A DNA stretch of 64,000 nucleotides from Porticoccaceae bacterium (GTDB lineage: Bacteria; Pseudomonadota; Gammaproteobacteria; Pseudomonadales; Porticoccaceae): contig JAHEGD010000004.1 of NCBI GenBank assembly GCA_024639885.1, positions 233,549-297,548 of the forward strand, read 5' to 3'. This document shows, piece after piece, positions 49,126 to 57,679 of this stretch. The number at the start of each line of letters is the position of its first letter. Positions within the stretch are counted from its first letter, which is position 1. The notes beneath the pieces were generated by a model. The model saw only the letters and a program-made list of their open reading frames with translations, was not told where the DNA came from and did no database searches. A program made the position numbers and the translations under genes.

Positions 49126-49901
49126 TCTTGCTCAACTCTATTGTCGTGGTGCTCAAAGAGACCATCGAGGCCGGTATTCTCATCAGCGTCATGCTCTCGA
49201 TTAGCCAGCGTACCGCTCTGCCAGCCAGCTGGTGGCGCTGGGGTGCTACGCTCGGACTGGGTGGGGCACTGCTCTACGCGTGGCAGTTACCCACCCTGAC
49301 CGGTTGGTTTGAATATGCCGGCCAAGAGGTGGTCAACAGCGCGCTACAGGTGACCCTGTTCGGTTGTGTCGTCGCGCTGATCACACAACTAATGCGGGGC
49401 CAGCCGCACCGGCTGTCACCACTGCTGGCGATCGCCATGGGGCTGGCGATGATTCGCGAGGGGGCCGAGATCGTGGTGTTCTATATTGGTGTCAGCCAGC
49501 AAGGTGAGTCACTGCCTAGCGCGCTGACCAGCGGCTTCGTCGGCATCACCATCGGTGCCAGTGTCGGGGCGCTCTGCTACTATCTGCTGATTCTCAGCCG
49601 CAGCCACTACGCCGCGCGGCTGCAGGTCACGCTACTGGCGCTGATCGCCAGCGGAATGGTACTGCAAGCCAGCCAGCTACTGGTGCAGATCGACTGGCTG
49701 CCGGTCGCGGCGCCGGTCTGGAACTCCAACCGTTTTTTGCCCGAGCAGTCACCGCTGGGCCAACTGGCCTATGCCGTGTTCGGCTACGAGGCGACCCCCA
49801 GCCCAGTTGAGCTAGGTAGCTATGGCACCGCTCTGCTGGTCTGCCTGTGCGCCGGGCTCACTGCCCGAGCCTGGCAGCCGACCGGATCGGCACAGCGATG
49901 A
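49122..49901 (+). CDS. FTR1-family iron permease
   Basis: 259 residues with about seven membrane segments. Two acidic motifs typical of FTR1 (RExxE) occur in helices: LKETIEAGI near residue 12 (Lys instead of Arg) and MIREGAEIVVFYIG near residue 112. FTR1 proteins move iron across the inner membrane, often with a periplasmic partner such as P19 or a cupredoxin. Here the cupredoxin-fold gene is directly upstream and overlapping. No P19 or ferredoxin gene is present. Confidence 0.9.
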   Translation: MILLNSIVVVLKETIEAGILISVMLSISQRTALPASWWRWGATLGLGGALLYAWQLPTLTGWFEYAGQEVVNSALQVTLFGCVVALITQLMRGQPHRLSPLLAIAMGLAMIREGAEIVVFYIGVSQQGESLPSALTSGFVGITIGASVGALCYYLLILSRSHYAARLQVTLLALIASGMVLQASQLLVQIDWLPVAAPVWNSNRFLPEQSPLGQLAYAVFGYEATPSPVELGSYGTALLVCLCAGLTARAWQPTGSAQR

Positions 49902-50602
49902 GACTCGCCGCCGCCAGCCTGCTACTGCTGCTCAACAGCGTCCAACTCTGGGCCGATGGGCTGACCATTGGGCTCGTCGAGAAGCCCTACATAAACGCCC
50001 GCGAACGCGAGTTTGAACTGGTTTCACAGTGGCGCCGGTGGGACGATCATCGCGCCGATAGCGCCGTCACCGCCCTCGGCTTTGGCCTCAATGGCGACGC
50101 CAACCGACGGATCGAGCTGACCGTGACCGGCATCGATCTACCCGATCGGCAATTTGCCGCACAGAGCGTCGAGCTAGAAGCTCAATGGCAGCTCACCGAG
50201 CAGGGCGAACACGATGCAGACTGGGGGGTCGCCGTTGAGCTGGAGCGAGAAATTGACAGCAACCGCGCCGAGGCTGGAGTCACTTTACTCTGGGAGCGCC
50301 AACTGCAGCGCTGGGTTGCCACCCTCAACGGCGGCCTCCATTACGAGTGGGGTCGCGACTACCAAAATGAGTGGGAGAGCAGCCTCGCCGGGCAGCTGCG
50401 CTACCGCTACAGCGCTTCGCTTGAACCGATTCTGGTTGTCCACCTCAGCCAAGAGACCGGTGCGGCCGGGCCCGGCCTATGGATCCATCAGCGGCTGGTA
50501 CCCGGCCGCCGGCTTAATTGGCAGCTAGCTCTGTTACAGGGTTTTAAAACCACCACGCCCGATCAGACTGTGCTGCTGGCAGTCGAATTCGAGTTCTATT
50601 AG
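49898..50602 (+). CDS. predicted outer-membrane protein of unknown function
   Basis: 234 residues from ATG 49898 (ATGA overlap with the permease). A signal peptide (LAAASLLLLLNSVQLWADG) is followed by alternating strands such as REREFELVSQWRRWDD, RRIELTVTGIDLPD, ATLNGGLHYEWGRDY and AGQLRYRYSASLEPILVVHL. The protein ends in FEFY, an aromatic C-terminus typical of outer-membrane beta-barrels. It is the last gene of the TTAAG-box operon. A channel for iron or for the product of the operon is possible. Confidence 0.72.
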   Translation: MRLAAASLLLLLNSVQLWADGLTIGLVEKPYINAREREFELVSQWRRWDDHRADSAVTALGFGLNGDANRRIELTVTGIDLPDRQFAAQSVELEAQWQLTEQGEHDADWGVAVELEREIDSNRAEAGVTLLWERQLQRWVATLNGGLHYEWGRDYQNEWESSLAGQLRYRYSASLEPILVVHLSQETGAAGPGLWIHQRLVPGRRLNWQLALLQGFKTTTPDQTVLLAVEFEFY

Positions 50603-50656
50603 TCGTCGCCAAGGCGCGGTAAACTGTGCCGCTAACCGCACTTTGGACGCCGATTT

Positions 50657-52111
50657 ATGAGCGATAGCCCGCTAGCCAGACCCACCCTGCTCGACGCCTT
50701 TATTCCGGTGATCTTCTTGATTGCCACACTGGGTACCACCGTCTACCTATTTGGCTTGGACGCATTCGGCCCCAACCTGCTGGCGCTGCTGCTGTCGGCG
50801 GCGCTGGCGGCCGGTATCGGCATTAAAAATGGCCACAGCTGGGCGCATATCGAAGAGGGGATGATCGAGACCATCTCGCTGTCAATGCGCTCAATCCTGA
50901 TTTTGATGATGGTCGGCGCATTGATCGGCAGTTGGATGCTCAGCGGCACCGTGCCGACCATGATCTACTACGGTGTGGCGCTGATCTCGCCGGAGTACTT
51001 TTACCTGACCGCCAGCTTGGTATCGGCACTGGTCGGCTTCAGTATCGGCAGCTCGTGGACGGTCGCCGGCACCCTAGGGATCGGCCTGATGGGGGTCGCC
51101 GCGGCACTCGGTCTGCCGCTTGGCATCGCCGCCGGGGCGATTGTCTCCGGCGCTTATCTGGGCGATAAAATGTCGCCGCTGTCGGACACCACTAACCTCG
51201 CTGCAGCCGCCACCTCGAGCGACCTGTTTGACCACATTCGCCATATGAGCTGGACCACGCTGCCCGCTTTTGCCATCGCGCTGGTGCTCTACACCCTGCT
51301 CGGGCTGGGCAGTGACAGCAGCAGTGAGCTGGCCGAGATAGTCGCCCTGCAGGCGACCTTGGCCGACTACTTTGTGGTGTCGCCATTGATGCTGGCACCG
51401 TTGGCTCTACTGCTGGTACTGGCGGTCACCCGCAAGCCGGCGCTGGCGACGCTGGTCTGGGGCACCTTAGCCGGCGTTATTATGGCGCTGCTATTCCAGC
51501 CCGAGCGGGTCGTCGAGGCGGCCGCCGACGGCGCACTAACGCCGCTGGCGGCCAGCGCCAAGGGGGTCATTGCGACGCTGTTTGGCGGATTCAGCCCTGA
51601 CAGCGGCTCGCCGGTAGTCGACGAGCTGCTCAACAAAGGTGGCCTGTCGAGCATGCTGCTGACGGTCGGGCTGATCATCTGTGCACTCGCCTTTGGCGGC
51701 GCCATGGGCCGCGCCGGGCTGCTGCAGCGGCTGGTCGACGCGATGCTAGCCGGAGTGCATAGCGCCGCTGGGCTGATCGTCGCCACTGTCAGCGCCTGTG
51801 TCGGCACCAACGTGTTGGCGGCTGACCAATACCTCTCTATCGTGCTGCCCGGGCAGATGTTTAAGGGCGCCTACCGCGAGCGCCAGCTGCACTCGCTGAC
51901 CCTGTCGCGGACCCTTGAGGACGCCGGCACGCTCACCTCGGCACTGATCCCCTGGAATACCTGCGGGGCCTACATGGCGGCGGCACTTGGCGTCAGTACT
52001 TTCAGCTACGCCCCCTACGCGTTTCTCAACCTACTCTGCCCGCTGCTGGCGATCGGCTACGGTATATTTCAAGTCGGGTTGGTGCCGCGCGGCACACAGG
52101 CGGCCAACTAA
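50657..52111 (+). CDS. nhaC: Na+/H+ antiporter, NhaC family
   Basis: 484 residues with about 11-12 membrane segments. The NhaC/IT-type signature GFSIGSSWTVAGTLGIG and the conserved YLGDKMSPLSDTTNLAAAAT are present, as is the C-terminal ALIPWNTCGAYMA. Family members exchange Na+ for H+ or related substrates across the inner membrane. It starts at ATG 50657, 54 bases after the preceding operon, and the next gene follows after three bases. Confidence 0.92.
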   Translation: MSDSPLARPTLLDAFIPVIFLIATLGTTVYLFGLDAFGPNLLALLLSAALAAGIGIKNGHSWAHIEEGMIETISLSMRSILILMMVGALIGSWMLSGTVPTMIYYGVALISPEYFYLTASLVSALVGFSIGSSWTVAGTLGIGLMGVAAALGLPLGIAAGAIVSGAYLGDKMSPLSDTTNLAAAATSSDLFDHIRHMSWTTLPAFAIALVLYTLLGLGSDSSSELAEIVALQATLADYFVVSPLMLAPLALLLVLAVTRKPALATLVWGTLAGVIMALLFQPERVVEAAADGALTPLAASAKGVIATLFGGFSPDSGSPVVDELLNKGGLSSMLLTVGLIICALAFGGAMGRAGLLQRLVDAMLAGVHSAAGLIVATVSACVGTNVLAADQYLSIVLPGQMFKGAYRERQLHSLTLSRTLEDAGTLTSALIPWNTCGAYMAAALGVSTFSYAPYAFLNLLCPLLAIGYGIFQVGLVPRGTQAAN

Positions 52112-52114
52112 ACC

Positions 52115-53008
52115 GTGCGCTCCACCGCAGCGCTGCTAATGGCGATAGTGTGCTGCGTGGCGCAGGCCGCCACCCCGCCCCACTTTGACGGCGACCGCGC
52201 ACTGGAGCTAGTCGCCGCTCAGGTCGCACTGGGGCCGCGCAGCAGTGAACCGGCTCGCGGCGCGGCACTCTCGCTCTATCGCCAACAACTGAGCGGTGCC
52301 AACTCCCTCACCGCGCACACCTTTAACTGGCAGTGGCGGCAGCTGCCACTGCGCCGCGGCACCAACCTGCTGGCCAGTTTTGGGCCGCCCGACAGCACCG
52401 AGCAGTGGCTGCTGGCAGCCCACTGGGATACCCGCCCGATCGCCGACCACGACCCCGACCCCAGCCGTGTTGCTGAGCCGATCAGCGGCGCCAACGACGG
52501 TGGCTCCGGTGTCGCCGTGCTGCTCCATTTAGCCGAACTAATGGCTGCCCAACCGCCGCCGGTGCGGGTCGATATCGCCCTGTTTGATCTCGAAGATCTC
52601 GGCGCTATCGACGGCCAGCCCTATTCAATCGGCGCCCACCAGTTTGTCGCCGACCACCCCGACTACCGCCCCGACGGCGGTATCCTGCTCGACATGGTCT
52701 GCGACCGCGAGCTGAGCATCCCGCGCGAGCGCTACTCGCAACGCTATGCCGGCAAACTGCAGGACCGGCTCTGGGCACTCGCCGCGCAGCTCGGCTTGAG
52801 CGCGATTGTTGAGCGCCCGGGCGGTGCGGTCAGCGACGACCACCTAGCGTTTTTGCGCGCCGGCATCCCGATGGTCAACTTGATCCACTATCCGTTCCCC
52901 GCCAGCTGGCACACCCACGCCGACACCTTGGCTCAGTGCAGCGCGACCAGCCTAGCCCAGGTCGGCGAGCTGGTCAGCGCGTTTATCTACAGCGCCGGCG
53001 ACCAATAA
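52115..53008 (+). CDS. exported M28-family protein, glutaminyl-peptide cyclotransferase-like
   Basis: 297 residues with a signal peptide (ALLMAIVCCVAQAA). The zinc-site segments are LLAAHWDTRP, SGANDGGSGVAVLLHLAEL, DIALFDLEDLGAIDG and the C-terminal FPASWHTHADTL. The FDLED pattern and the WHT tail resemble glutaminyl cyclases more than aminopeptidases, though both share the M28 fold. It probably acts in the periplasm. It starts at GTG 52115, directly after nhaC. Confidence 0.85.
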   Translation: MRSTAALLMAIVCCVAQAATPPHFDGDRALELVAAQVALGPRSSEPARGAALSLYRQQLSGANSLTAHTFNWQWRQLPLRRGTNLLASFGPPDSTEQWLLAAHWDTRPIADHDPDPSRVAEPISGANDGGSGVAVLLHLAELMAAQPPPVRVDIALFDLEDLGAIDGQPYSIGAHQFVADHPDYRPDGGILLDMVCDRELSIPRERYSQRYAGKLQDRLWALAAQLGLSAIVERPGGAVSDDHLAFLRAGIPMVNLIHYPFPASWHTHADTLAQCSATSLAQVGELVSAFIYSAGDQ

Positions 53009-53080
53009 AACGGCGATTCCCCTCGCCGCCGCGCTCGGTTATAGTCGAGCGCAACCGCCAACCAATCGGAGTATGCCCCA

Positions 53081-54415
53081 GTGACACTGATCGCCACCGC
53101 CCGTTGTACCCTAGCCCTGCTGCTCGCCACCGCTGCTCTGCCAACTGTCGCCGCCAGCGACCTGCGAGGCAGTATTGAGCAGGACTACGAGGCATCGCTC
53201 GGCGAGCTGTTTGTCCACTTTCACCGCAACCCAGAGCTGAGCTTTTTAGAGCACGCCACCGCGGCGCGGTTGGCCGAGGAGCTGCGTGACGCCGGCTTCA
53301 CCGTCAGCGAGGGGGTCGGTGGTACCGGTGTGGTGGCGCTACTTGAGAACGGCGATGGCCCGCTGGTGATGATGCGCGCCGATATGGACGGGCTGCCGGT
53401 CGAAGAGCGATCTGGCTTGGAGTACGCCTCGACGGCGCTGCAAATTGACCCGATCAGCGGCCGCGAAGTGCCCGTCATGCACGCCTGCGGTCACGATATC
53501 CATATGGTCAGCTTGGTCGCTACCGCATGGCAGATGGCGGCGCGGCGCGACAGTTGGTCGGGCACCTTGATGCTGATCGGCCAGCCCGCCGAGGAGCGCA
53601 TCTCTGGGGCGCGGATCATGCGCGAGGACCAGCTCTATGAGCGCTTTGGCACCCCCGACTACGCACTCGCCTTCCATGTCGCCGCCGGCCTGCCGGCCGG
53701 GGTGATCAACGTCCAGGAGGGCTCACCGATGGCCGGCTCTGACTCGGTCGATATCACCATTCACGGTGTCGGCAGCCACGGTGCAGCACCGCATATGGGC
53801 AAGGACCCGGTGGTGCTCGGCAGCCAAATTGTCTTGGCGCTACAGACCTTGGTCGCCCGCGAGCTCTCACCGCGCCAGCCCGGCGTGGTCACGGTCGGCT
53901 CGTTCCACGCCGGCAGTAAACACAACATTATCTCTGACCGCGCCGAGCTGCAGCTGACCGTCCGCAACACCAACATCGAGACCCGCCAGCTGCTGCTCGA
54001 CGGTATCGAGCGGATCGCCACCAACCTCGGCCGCGCAGCCGGGCTGCCCGAGGACAAACTGCCCGAGGTATCGCTCAACAACCCCGGTACACCGCCGACC
54101 GTCAATGACGACCAGCTGGTAAAACGGCTGCGCGGCGTCTGGCAGCAGCAGTTTGGTGCCGATCAGGTGGTCGCTATCACCAGCACCACCATGGGCGCCG
54201 AAGATTTCCCCTACTTCACCACCGATCCGGCGATACCCAGCGTCTACTTTGCCGTCGGCGGCACCGCCCAGAGCGACCTCGATGCAGCCGCCGCTGGTGG
54301 CGCGACAATCCCCTCGCACCACAGCCCACTGTTTAAGATCGCCCCCGAGCTGAGTATCAACCGCGGTGCCGAGGCGACCGTGGCGGCACTCCTGGAGTTG
54401 ATGCCGAACCGATAA
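53081..54415 (+). CDS. exported M20-family amidohydrolase
   Basis: 444 residues with a signal peptide (LALLLATAALPTVAAS). Features of the M20D group (hippurate/IAA-amino acid hydrolase-like) are clear: FHRNPELSFLEHATA, MRADMDGLPVEE, HACGHDIHMVSLVATAW, the GQPAEERISGARIM segment with the catalytic Glu, and the dimerisation part VGSHGAAPHMGKDPV. It hydrolyses amide bonds of N-acyl amino acids or similar; substrate unknown. It starts at GTG 53081 and ends in a terminator. Confidence 0.9.
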   Translation: MTLIATARCTLALLLATAALPTVAASDLRGSIEQDYEASLGELFVHFHRNPELSFLEHATAARLAEELRDAGFTVSEGVGGTGVVALLENGDGPLVMMRADMDGLPVEERSGLEYASTALQIDPISGREVPVMHACGHDIHMVSLVATAWQMAARRDSWSGTLMLIGQPAEERISGARIMREDQLYERFGTPDYALAFHVAAGLPAGVINVQEGSPMAGSDSVDITIHGVGSHGAAPHMGKDPVVLGSQIVLALQTLVARELSPRQPGVVTVGSFHAGSKHNIISDRAELQLTVRNTNIETRQLLLDGIERIATNLGRAAGLPEDKLPEVSLNNPGTPPTVNDDQLVKRLRGVWQQQFGADQVVAITSTTMGAEDFPYFTTDPAIPSVYFAVGGTAQSDLDAAAAGGATIPSHHSPLFKIAPELSINRGAEATVAALLELMPNR

Positions 54416-54442
54416 AAAAAGCCGGCTTGCGCCGGCTTTTTT
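54414..54442. terminator. bidirectional terminator
   Basis: GCCGGC-TTGC-GCCGGC flanked by a run of A on the left and T on the right. It can end both the M20 gene and the convergent aminotransferase gene. Confidence 0.9.
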
Positions 54443-54461
54443 CAACTGATCGCGATCAAGA

Positions 54462-55583
54462 TCAGCGGCTGAGTACCTCGCGCAGCGCGGCGACACAGTA
54501 GTCGACGTTGCGCTCGGTGGCCGCCTGGCCCATCAGCCCTATCCGCCAGACCTTGCCGGCCAGTGCGCCAAGGCCGGCGCCAATCTCCAGGTTGTAATCG
54601 GCCAGCAGTGCGCTGCGCACGGCGGCGTCATCGACCCCGGCGGGGATAGTGACCGCATTGAGCTGCGGCAGCCGCTCCGCCTCGGGCACAACAAACTCAA
54701 TACCCAGCTCGGCGAGGCCGCTGCGCAGCAGGTTGTGGCGGTCGCGGTGGCGCTGCCAAGAGGCCTCGAGCCCCTCTTCTTGCAACATCACCAGCGACTC
54801 GTGGAGACCGTACAGGCAGTTGACCGGCGCGGTGTGATGGTAGGCGCGCTTGCCCTCGCCAGCCCAGTAGCCCATTACCAGCGAGAGATCCAAAAACCAG
54901 CTCTGAACCTTGGTTTTGCGGTTGCGGATCACCTCGGTAGCGGCGGCACTAAAGCTGACCGGCGACAGTCCGGGCGGTGCCGACAGACACTTTTGCGAGC
55001 CCGAGTAGATCGCGTCGATCCCCCACGCATCGACTTTGAGCGGCGAGCCGGCCAGCGAGGTGACCGCGTCGACAATCGACAGCGCGCCGTGGCGCTTGGC
55101 GATCGCACACAGCGTCTCGGCGTCCGAGCAGGCCCCGGTAGAGGTCTCGGCGTGGACAAAAGCGAGGAATTTGGCGTCGGGGTTGGTGCCGAAGGCGGCC
55201 TCGACCTTCTCGGGGTCGACGGCGCGGCCCCACGGGTCTTCGACCATCACGGCGACGCCACCACAGCGCTCGACGTTCTCTTTCATGCGGCCGCCGAACA
55301 CGCCATTTTGGCAGACGATGACCTTGTCGCCGGGCTCGAGCAGGTTGACGAAGCAGCACTCCATACCGGCAGAGCCGGGCGCCGAAACGGCAAAGGTCAT
55401 CGCATTTTCAGTTTGAAAGGCGTACTGCAGCAGCTGCTTGAGCTCATCCATCATACCGATAAAGGTCGGGTCGAGGTGACCGACGGTGGGCCGCGCCATC
55501 GCATCGAGGACGCGCTGGTGGACATCGGAGGGGCCGGGGCCCATCAGGGTGCGCTGCGGCGGGTGAAAGGAACTTATCGACAT
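54462..55583 (-). CDS. class V aminotransferase, alanine/serine-glyoxylate aminotransferase-like
   Basis: 373 residues. It starts PPQRTLMGPGPSDVHQRVL, characteristic of the AGXT/serine-pyruvate group. The PLP lysine is Lys198 in SGSQKCLSAPPG, and HAETSTG and VDAVTSLAG line the cofactor site. It likely transfers an amino group from alanine or serine to glyoxylate. It is a stand-alone gene transcribed towards the M20 hydrolase and divergent from the envelope cluster. Confidence 0.93.
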   Translation of the reverse strand: MSISSFHPPQRTLMGPGPSDVHQRVLDAMARPTVGHLDPTFIGMMDELKQLLQYAFQTENAMTFAVSAPGSAGMECCFVNLLEPGDKVIVCQNGVFGGRMKENVERCGGVAVMVEDPWGRAVDPEKVEAAFGTNPDAKFLAFVHAETSTGACSDAETLCAIAKRHGALSIVDAVTSLAGSPLKVDAWGIDAIYSGSQKCLSAPPGLSPVSFSAAATEVIRNRKTKVQSWFLDLSLVMGYWAGEGKRAYHHTAPVNCLYGLHESLVMLQEEGLEASWQRHRDRHNLLRSGLAELGIEFVVPEAERLPQLNAVTIPAGVDDAAVRSALLADYNLEIGAGLGALAGKVWRIGLMGQAATERNVDYCVAALREVLSR

Positions 55584-55651
55584 GGTTGTGCTCCACAGAG
55601 TAATAGCTTTTGGTTAGTCGGTTAGTTTAAACAGCACCGAGAGGAGTGTCG

Positions 55652-55858
55652 ATGGCAGTCCGGCCGGTTCGGCATAGATCTGTTGGATCTTCGCTATACT
55701 GGTCATCGATCGTCTTGAAGTTGCCAGCTGCCAAGCGCAAACTCAAATCTAAGCTGATGCTGGGCACTGCCCGCGCAGCGGCTGTCAAAGTACGCCAAAG
55801 GGGTTACCGGCCATGCCGCAATCTGCCAATCGTGCACCGTGTTGTGCCGCTCTGCTAG
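55652..55858 (+). CDS. possible small basic leader ORF
   Basis: ATG 55652 is preceded by GAGGAG (55641-55646) at ideal spacing. It opens a 68-residue frame rich in Arg and Lys that runs 46 bases into the next gene in another frame. No similarity is recognised and the composition is not clearly coding. It could be a coupled leader peptide or a chance frame. Confidence 0.25.
   Translation: MAVRPVRHRSVGSSLYWSSIVLKLPAAKRKLKSKLMLGTARAAAVKVRQRGYRPCRNLPIVHRVVPLC
55695..55700 (+). promoter_or_regulatory. -10-like TATACT before the envelope cluster
   Basis: CGCTATACTG around this hexamer matches a -10 element well, but no good -35 is seen at the right distance. It lies in the 229-base gap between the aminotransferase gene and the first gene of the cluster. 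The same ten bases recur at 60345-60354. Confidence 0.3.
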
Positions 55859-57141
55859 CACTACTGCTGGGGCCGTTCAGCCATGTCGCCAGCGCGCAGA
55901 CCACCGACAACTCGGTGGCGCTATTACTCAGCGCTATCGAACGCCAAGAGAGCGGCAGCGACGCCTATGCGCCCGCGCTCGGCGAGCTCTACTTCTCGCT
56001 GGGCCGCGCACTGACCATTGAGCAGGCCCACAATGAGGCGCTCGACGCCTACCAGACCGGCATGCAGGCAGAGCGGATTAATCATGGGCTGCGCTCGCTC
56101 AACCAGCTCCCTTACCTGTTTGCGATTGCCGACAGCCATCAGGCTCTCGGCGATAGCGAGCGCGCCACCGACGCGCTCTACTCCGCTTACCACATCGCTA
56201 TCGACCACCACGGCGAGCAGAGCGGGGCGCTGCTGCCGGTGCTCCACCGGCTGCTTGAGTGGCAGCTCAACAGCTATCAGAGCAGCTCGCCGCGGGCCGG
56301 CTTCAGCCATCTGATCAATGCCGATAAAATTGCCGGCCACCTGCTCAGTGTGCTGATTGGGCTGGGCGACAGCGACAGCCGGACGACCTCGCCCAGCGAG
56401 CTGATCGACAGCTACCAGCAGGTCATTGAGGTCAACCACACCATCGCCGAGCACCTTGAGCGCTACGGCCTGCCGGGCGAGAGTGGCTTTTCCTTCACCA
56501 CCGTACAAATTGCCGAGCGCCGTCCGGCCACCAACAGTCAGGCGAGCTATCGCAACGGTAAAATCGCCCTCGAGCAGATCATTCTAGAGCGCAAGCGCGC
56601 CAACCCGGCGGCGCCGGCCGAGCTCGCCGAGGCGGTCGCCGCACTGGGCGACTGGTATCTTGAGTTTGGTCAGCAGCGCTCGGCCGTCGACGCCTACCGG
56701 CTCGCCTATCAACTCACTCTGCCGGCCGCGGCCAGCACCCCGCCCGAGGGCGACAGCGAGCTAGCCGCCGCCAGCGACAGCTCGACCGAACCGGCTTACT
56801 CACCGCTCGGCGAACAGCTGTTTAACCAACCGCGGGCGATCGAGTTCAACCGGCTGAGCCGCAATTTAGACCGCCGCGAGCTCTCCGTCGAGGTCGACGA
56901 CAAGGGCCGGGTAGCGGCCGTCGACTGGCCGACCGCCGAGCCGGCACCAAGCGACGCTGCGCAGAAAAAAATACTCAGCCAACTCAAGAAACTGCGGGTT
57001 AGGCCAAGTATCGACCCGACCGGACCGCGCGCCAGCCGCGCGCTAGTCGCACTACCGATTGACGCCAAGCTGCTCGCCCTGCTCGACCCCAGCGGGGCCG
57101 AGGCTAGCCCACAACCACCGGAGCAGAGCGACCATGGTTAA
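55813..57141 (+). CDS. exported TPR protein with TonB-C-like C-terminal domain
   Basis: 442 residues with a signal peptide (ALLALLLGPFSHVASAQ) and AAAGGGG upstream of the ATG. The middle part has several helix pairs of TPR type (ALGELYFSLGRALTIEQAHN, ALDAYQTGMQAE, AVDAYRLAYQLT). The C-terminal 80 or so residues, from about 353, read RRELSVEVDDKGRVAAVDW and later ILSQLKKLRVRPSIDPTG. This strand-helix-strand pattern resembles the TonB C-terminal/energy-transducer fold, an inference by eye. It is the first gene of a long plus-strand cluster with an ExbB-like channel gene. Confidence 0.75.
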   Translation: MPQSANRAPCCAALLALLLGPFSHVASAQTTDNSVALLLSAIERQESGSDAYAPALGELYFSLGRALTIEQAHNEALDAYQTGMQAERINHGLRSLNQLPYLFAIADSHQALGDSERATDALYSAYHIAIDHHGEQSGALLPVLHRLLEWQLNSYQSSSPRAGFSHLINADKIAGHLLSVLIGLGDSDSRTTSPSELIDSYQQVIEVNHTIAEHLERYGLPGESGFSFTTVQIAERRPATNSQASYRNGKIALEQIILERKRANPAAPAELAEAVAALGDWYLEFGQQRSAVDAYRLAYQLTLPAAASTPPEGDSELAAASDSSTEPAYSPLGEQLFNQPRAIEFNRLSRNLDRRELSVEVDDKGRVAAVDWPTAEPAPSDAAQKKILSQLKKLRVRPSIDPTGPRASRALVALPIDAKLLALLDPSGAEASPQPPEQSDHG

Positions 57142-57679
57142 GCTGCGCGCTGCTGTCGCCATTCTCGCGCTGCTGGCGATGGCCAGCCACGCCGTTGAGG
57201 TGACTCTCACCGCCGAACAGCTCGACCGCGAGCTGGAGCGCAAGCTAGAGGAGTTTGACCGCAGTCTAGACCGTGAAAACAGCGGCCAAGAGGTCGACAT
57301 CCTCAGCCAAAATGGCCGCGCCATGCCGCTCGACAACGGCTCCGCATTTGACGAGGTGAGCGCCGACGAGATCGGCTCCACGGTGGTAACCGCCCCCACT
57401 GAAGACGGCACCATCGCCGGCCGCGCCAGCGAGGGCTCCGGCATGGAGGCTGGCGATCGCGGCGATCAGCAGGCCGCCGGCGAGGGCAGCGACGGCAATC
57501 AGACCACACCGGGCAGTGGCCAGGGCGGCGCCGCCAATCTGCCGCTGCCAGAGGATATCGGCGACGGCCAGGGCGATGGCATTGTGCTGCGCCAGATCCG
57601 CGAGGCGGCCATGCGCGAGACTGACCCCGCCCTGCGCGATAAACTGTGGCAGGAGTACCGACGAATTAAAGGCCAATAA
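57134..57679 (+). CDS. exported acidic, Gly-rich protein of unknown function
   Basis: 181 residues from ATG 57134, overlapping the previous gene by eight bases. A signal peptide (AVAILALLAMASHA) precedes a short coiled-coil-like helix (QLDRELERKLEEFDRSLD). A low-complexity Gly/Ser/Asp/Gln region (about 90-150) follows, then a C-terminal helix (ETDPALRDKLWQEYRRIKG). The disordered middle suggests a periplasmic linker. Not recognised as a known family. Confidence 0.7.
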   Translation: MVKLRAAVAILALLAMASHAVEVTLTAEQLDRELERKLEEFDRSLDRENSGQEVDILSQNGRAMPLDNGSAFDEVSADEIGSTVVTAPTEDGTIAGRASEGSGMEAGDRGDQQAAGEGSDGNQTTPGSGQGGAANLPLPEDIGDGQGDGIVLRQIREAAMRETDPALRDKLWQEYRRIKGQ

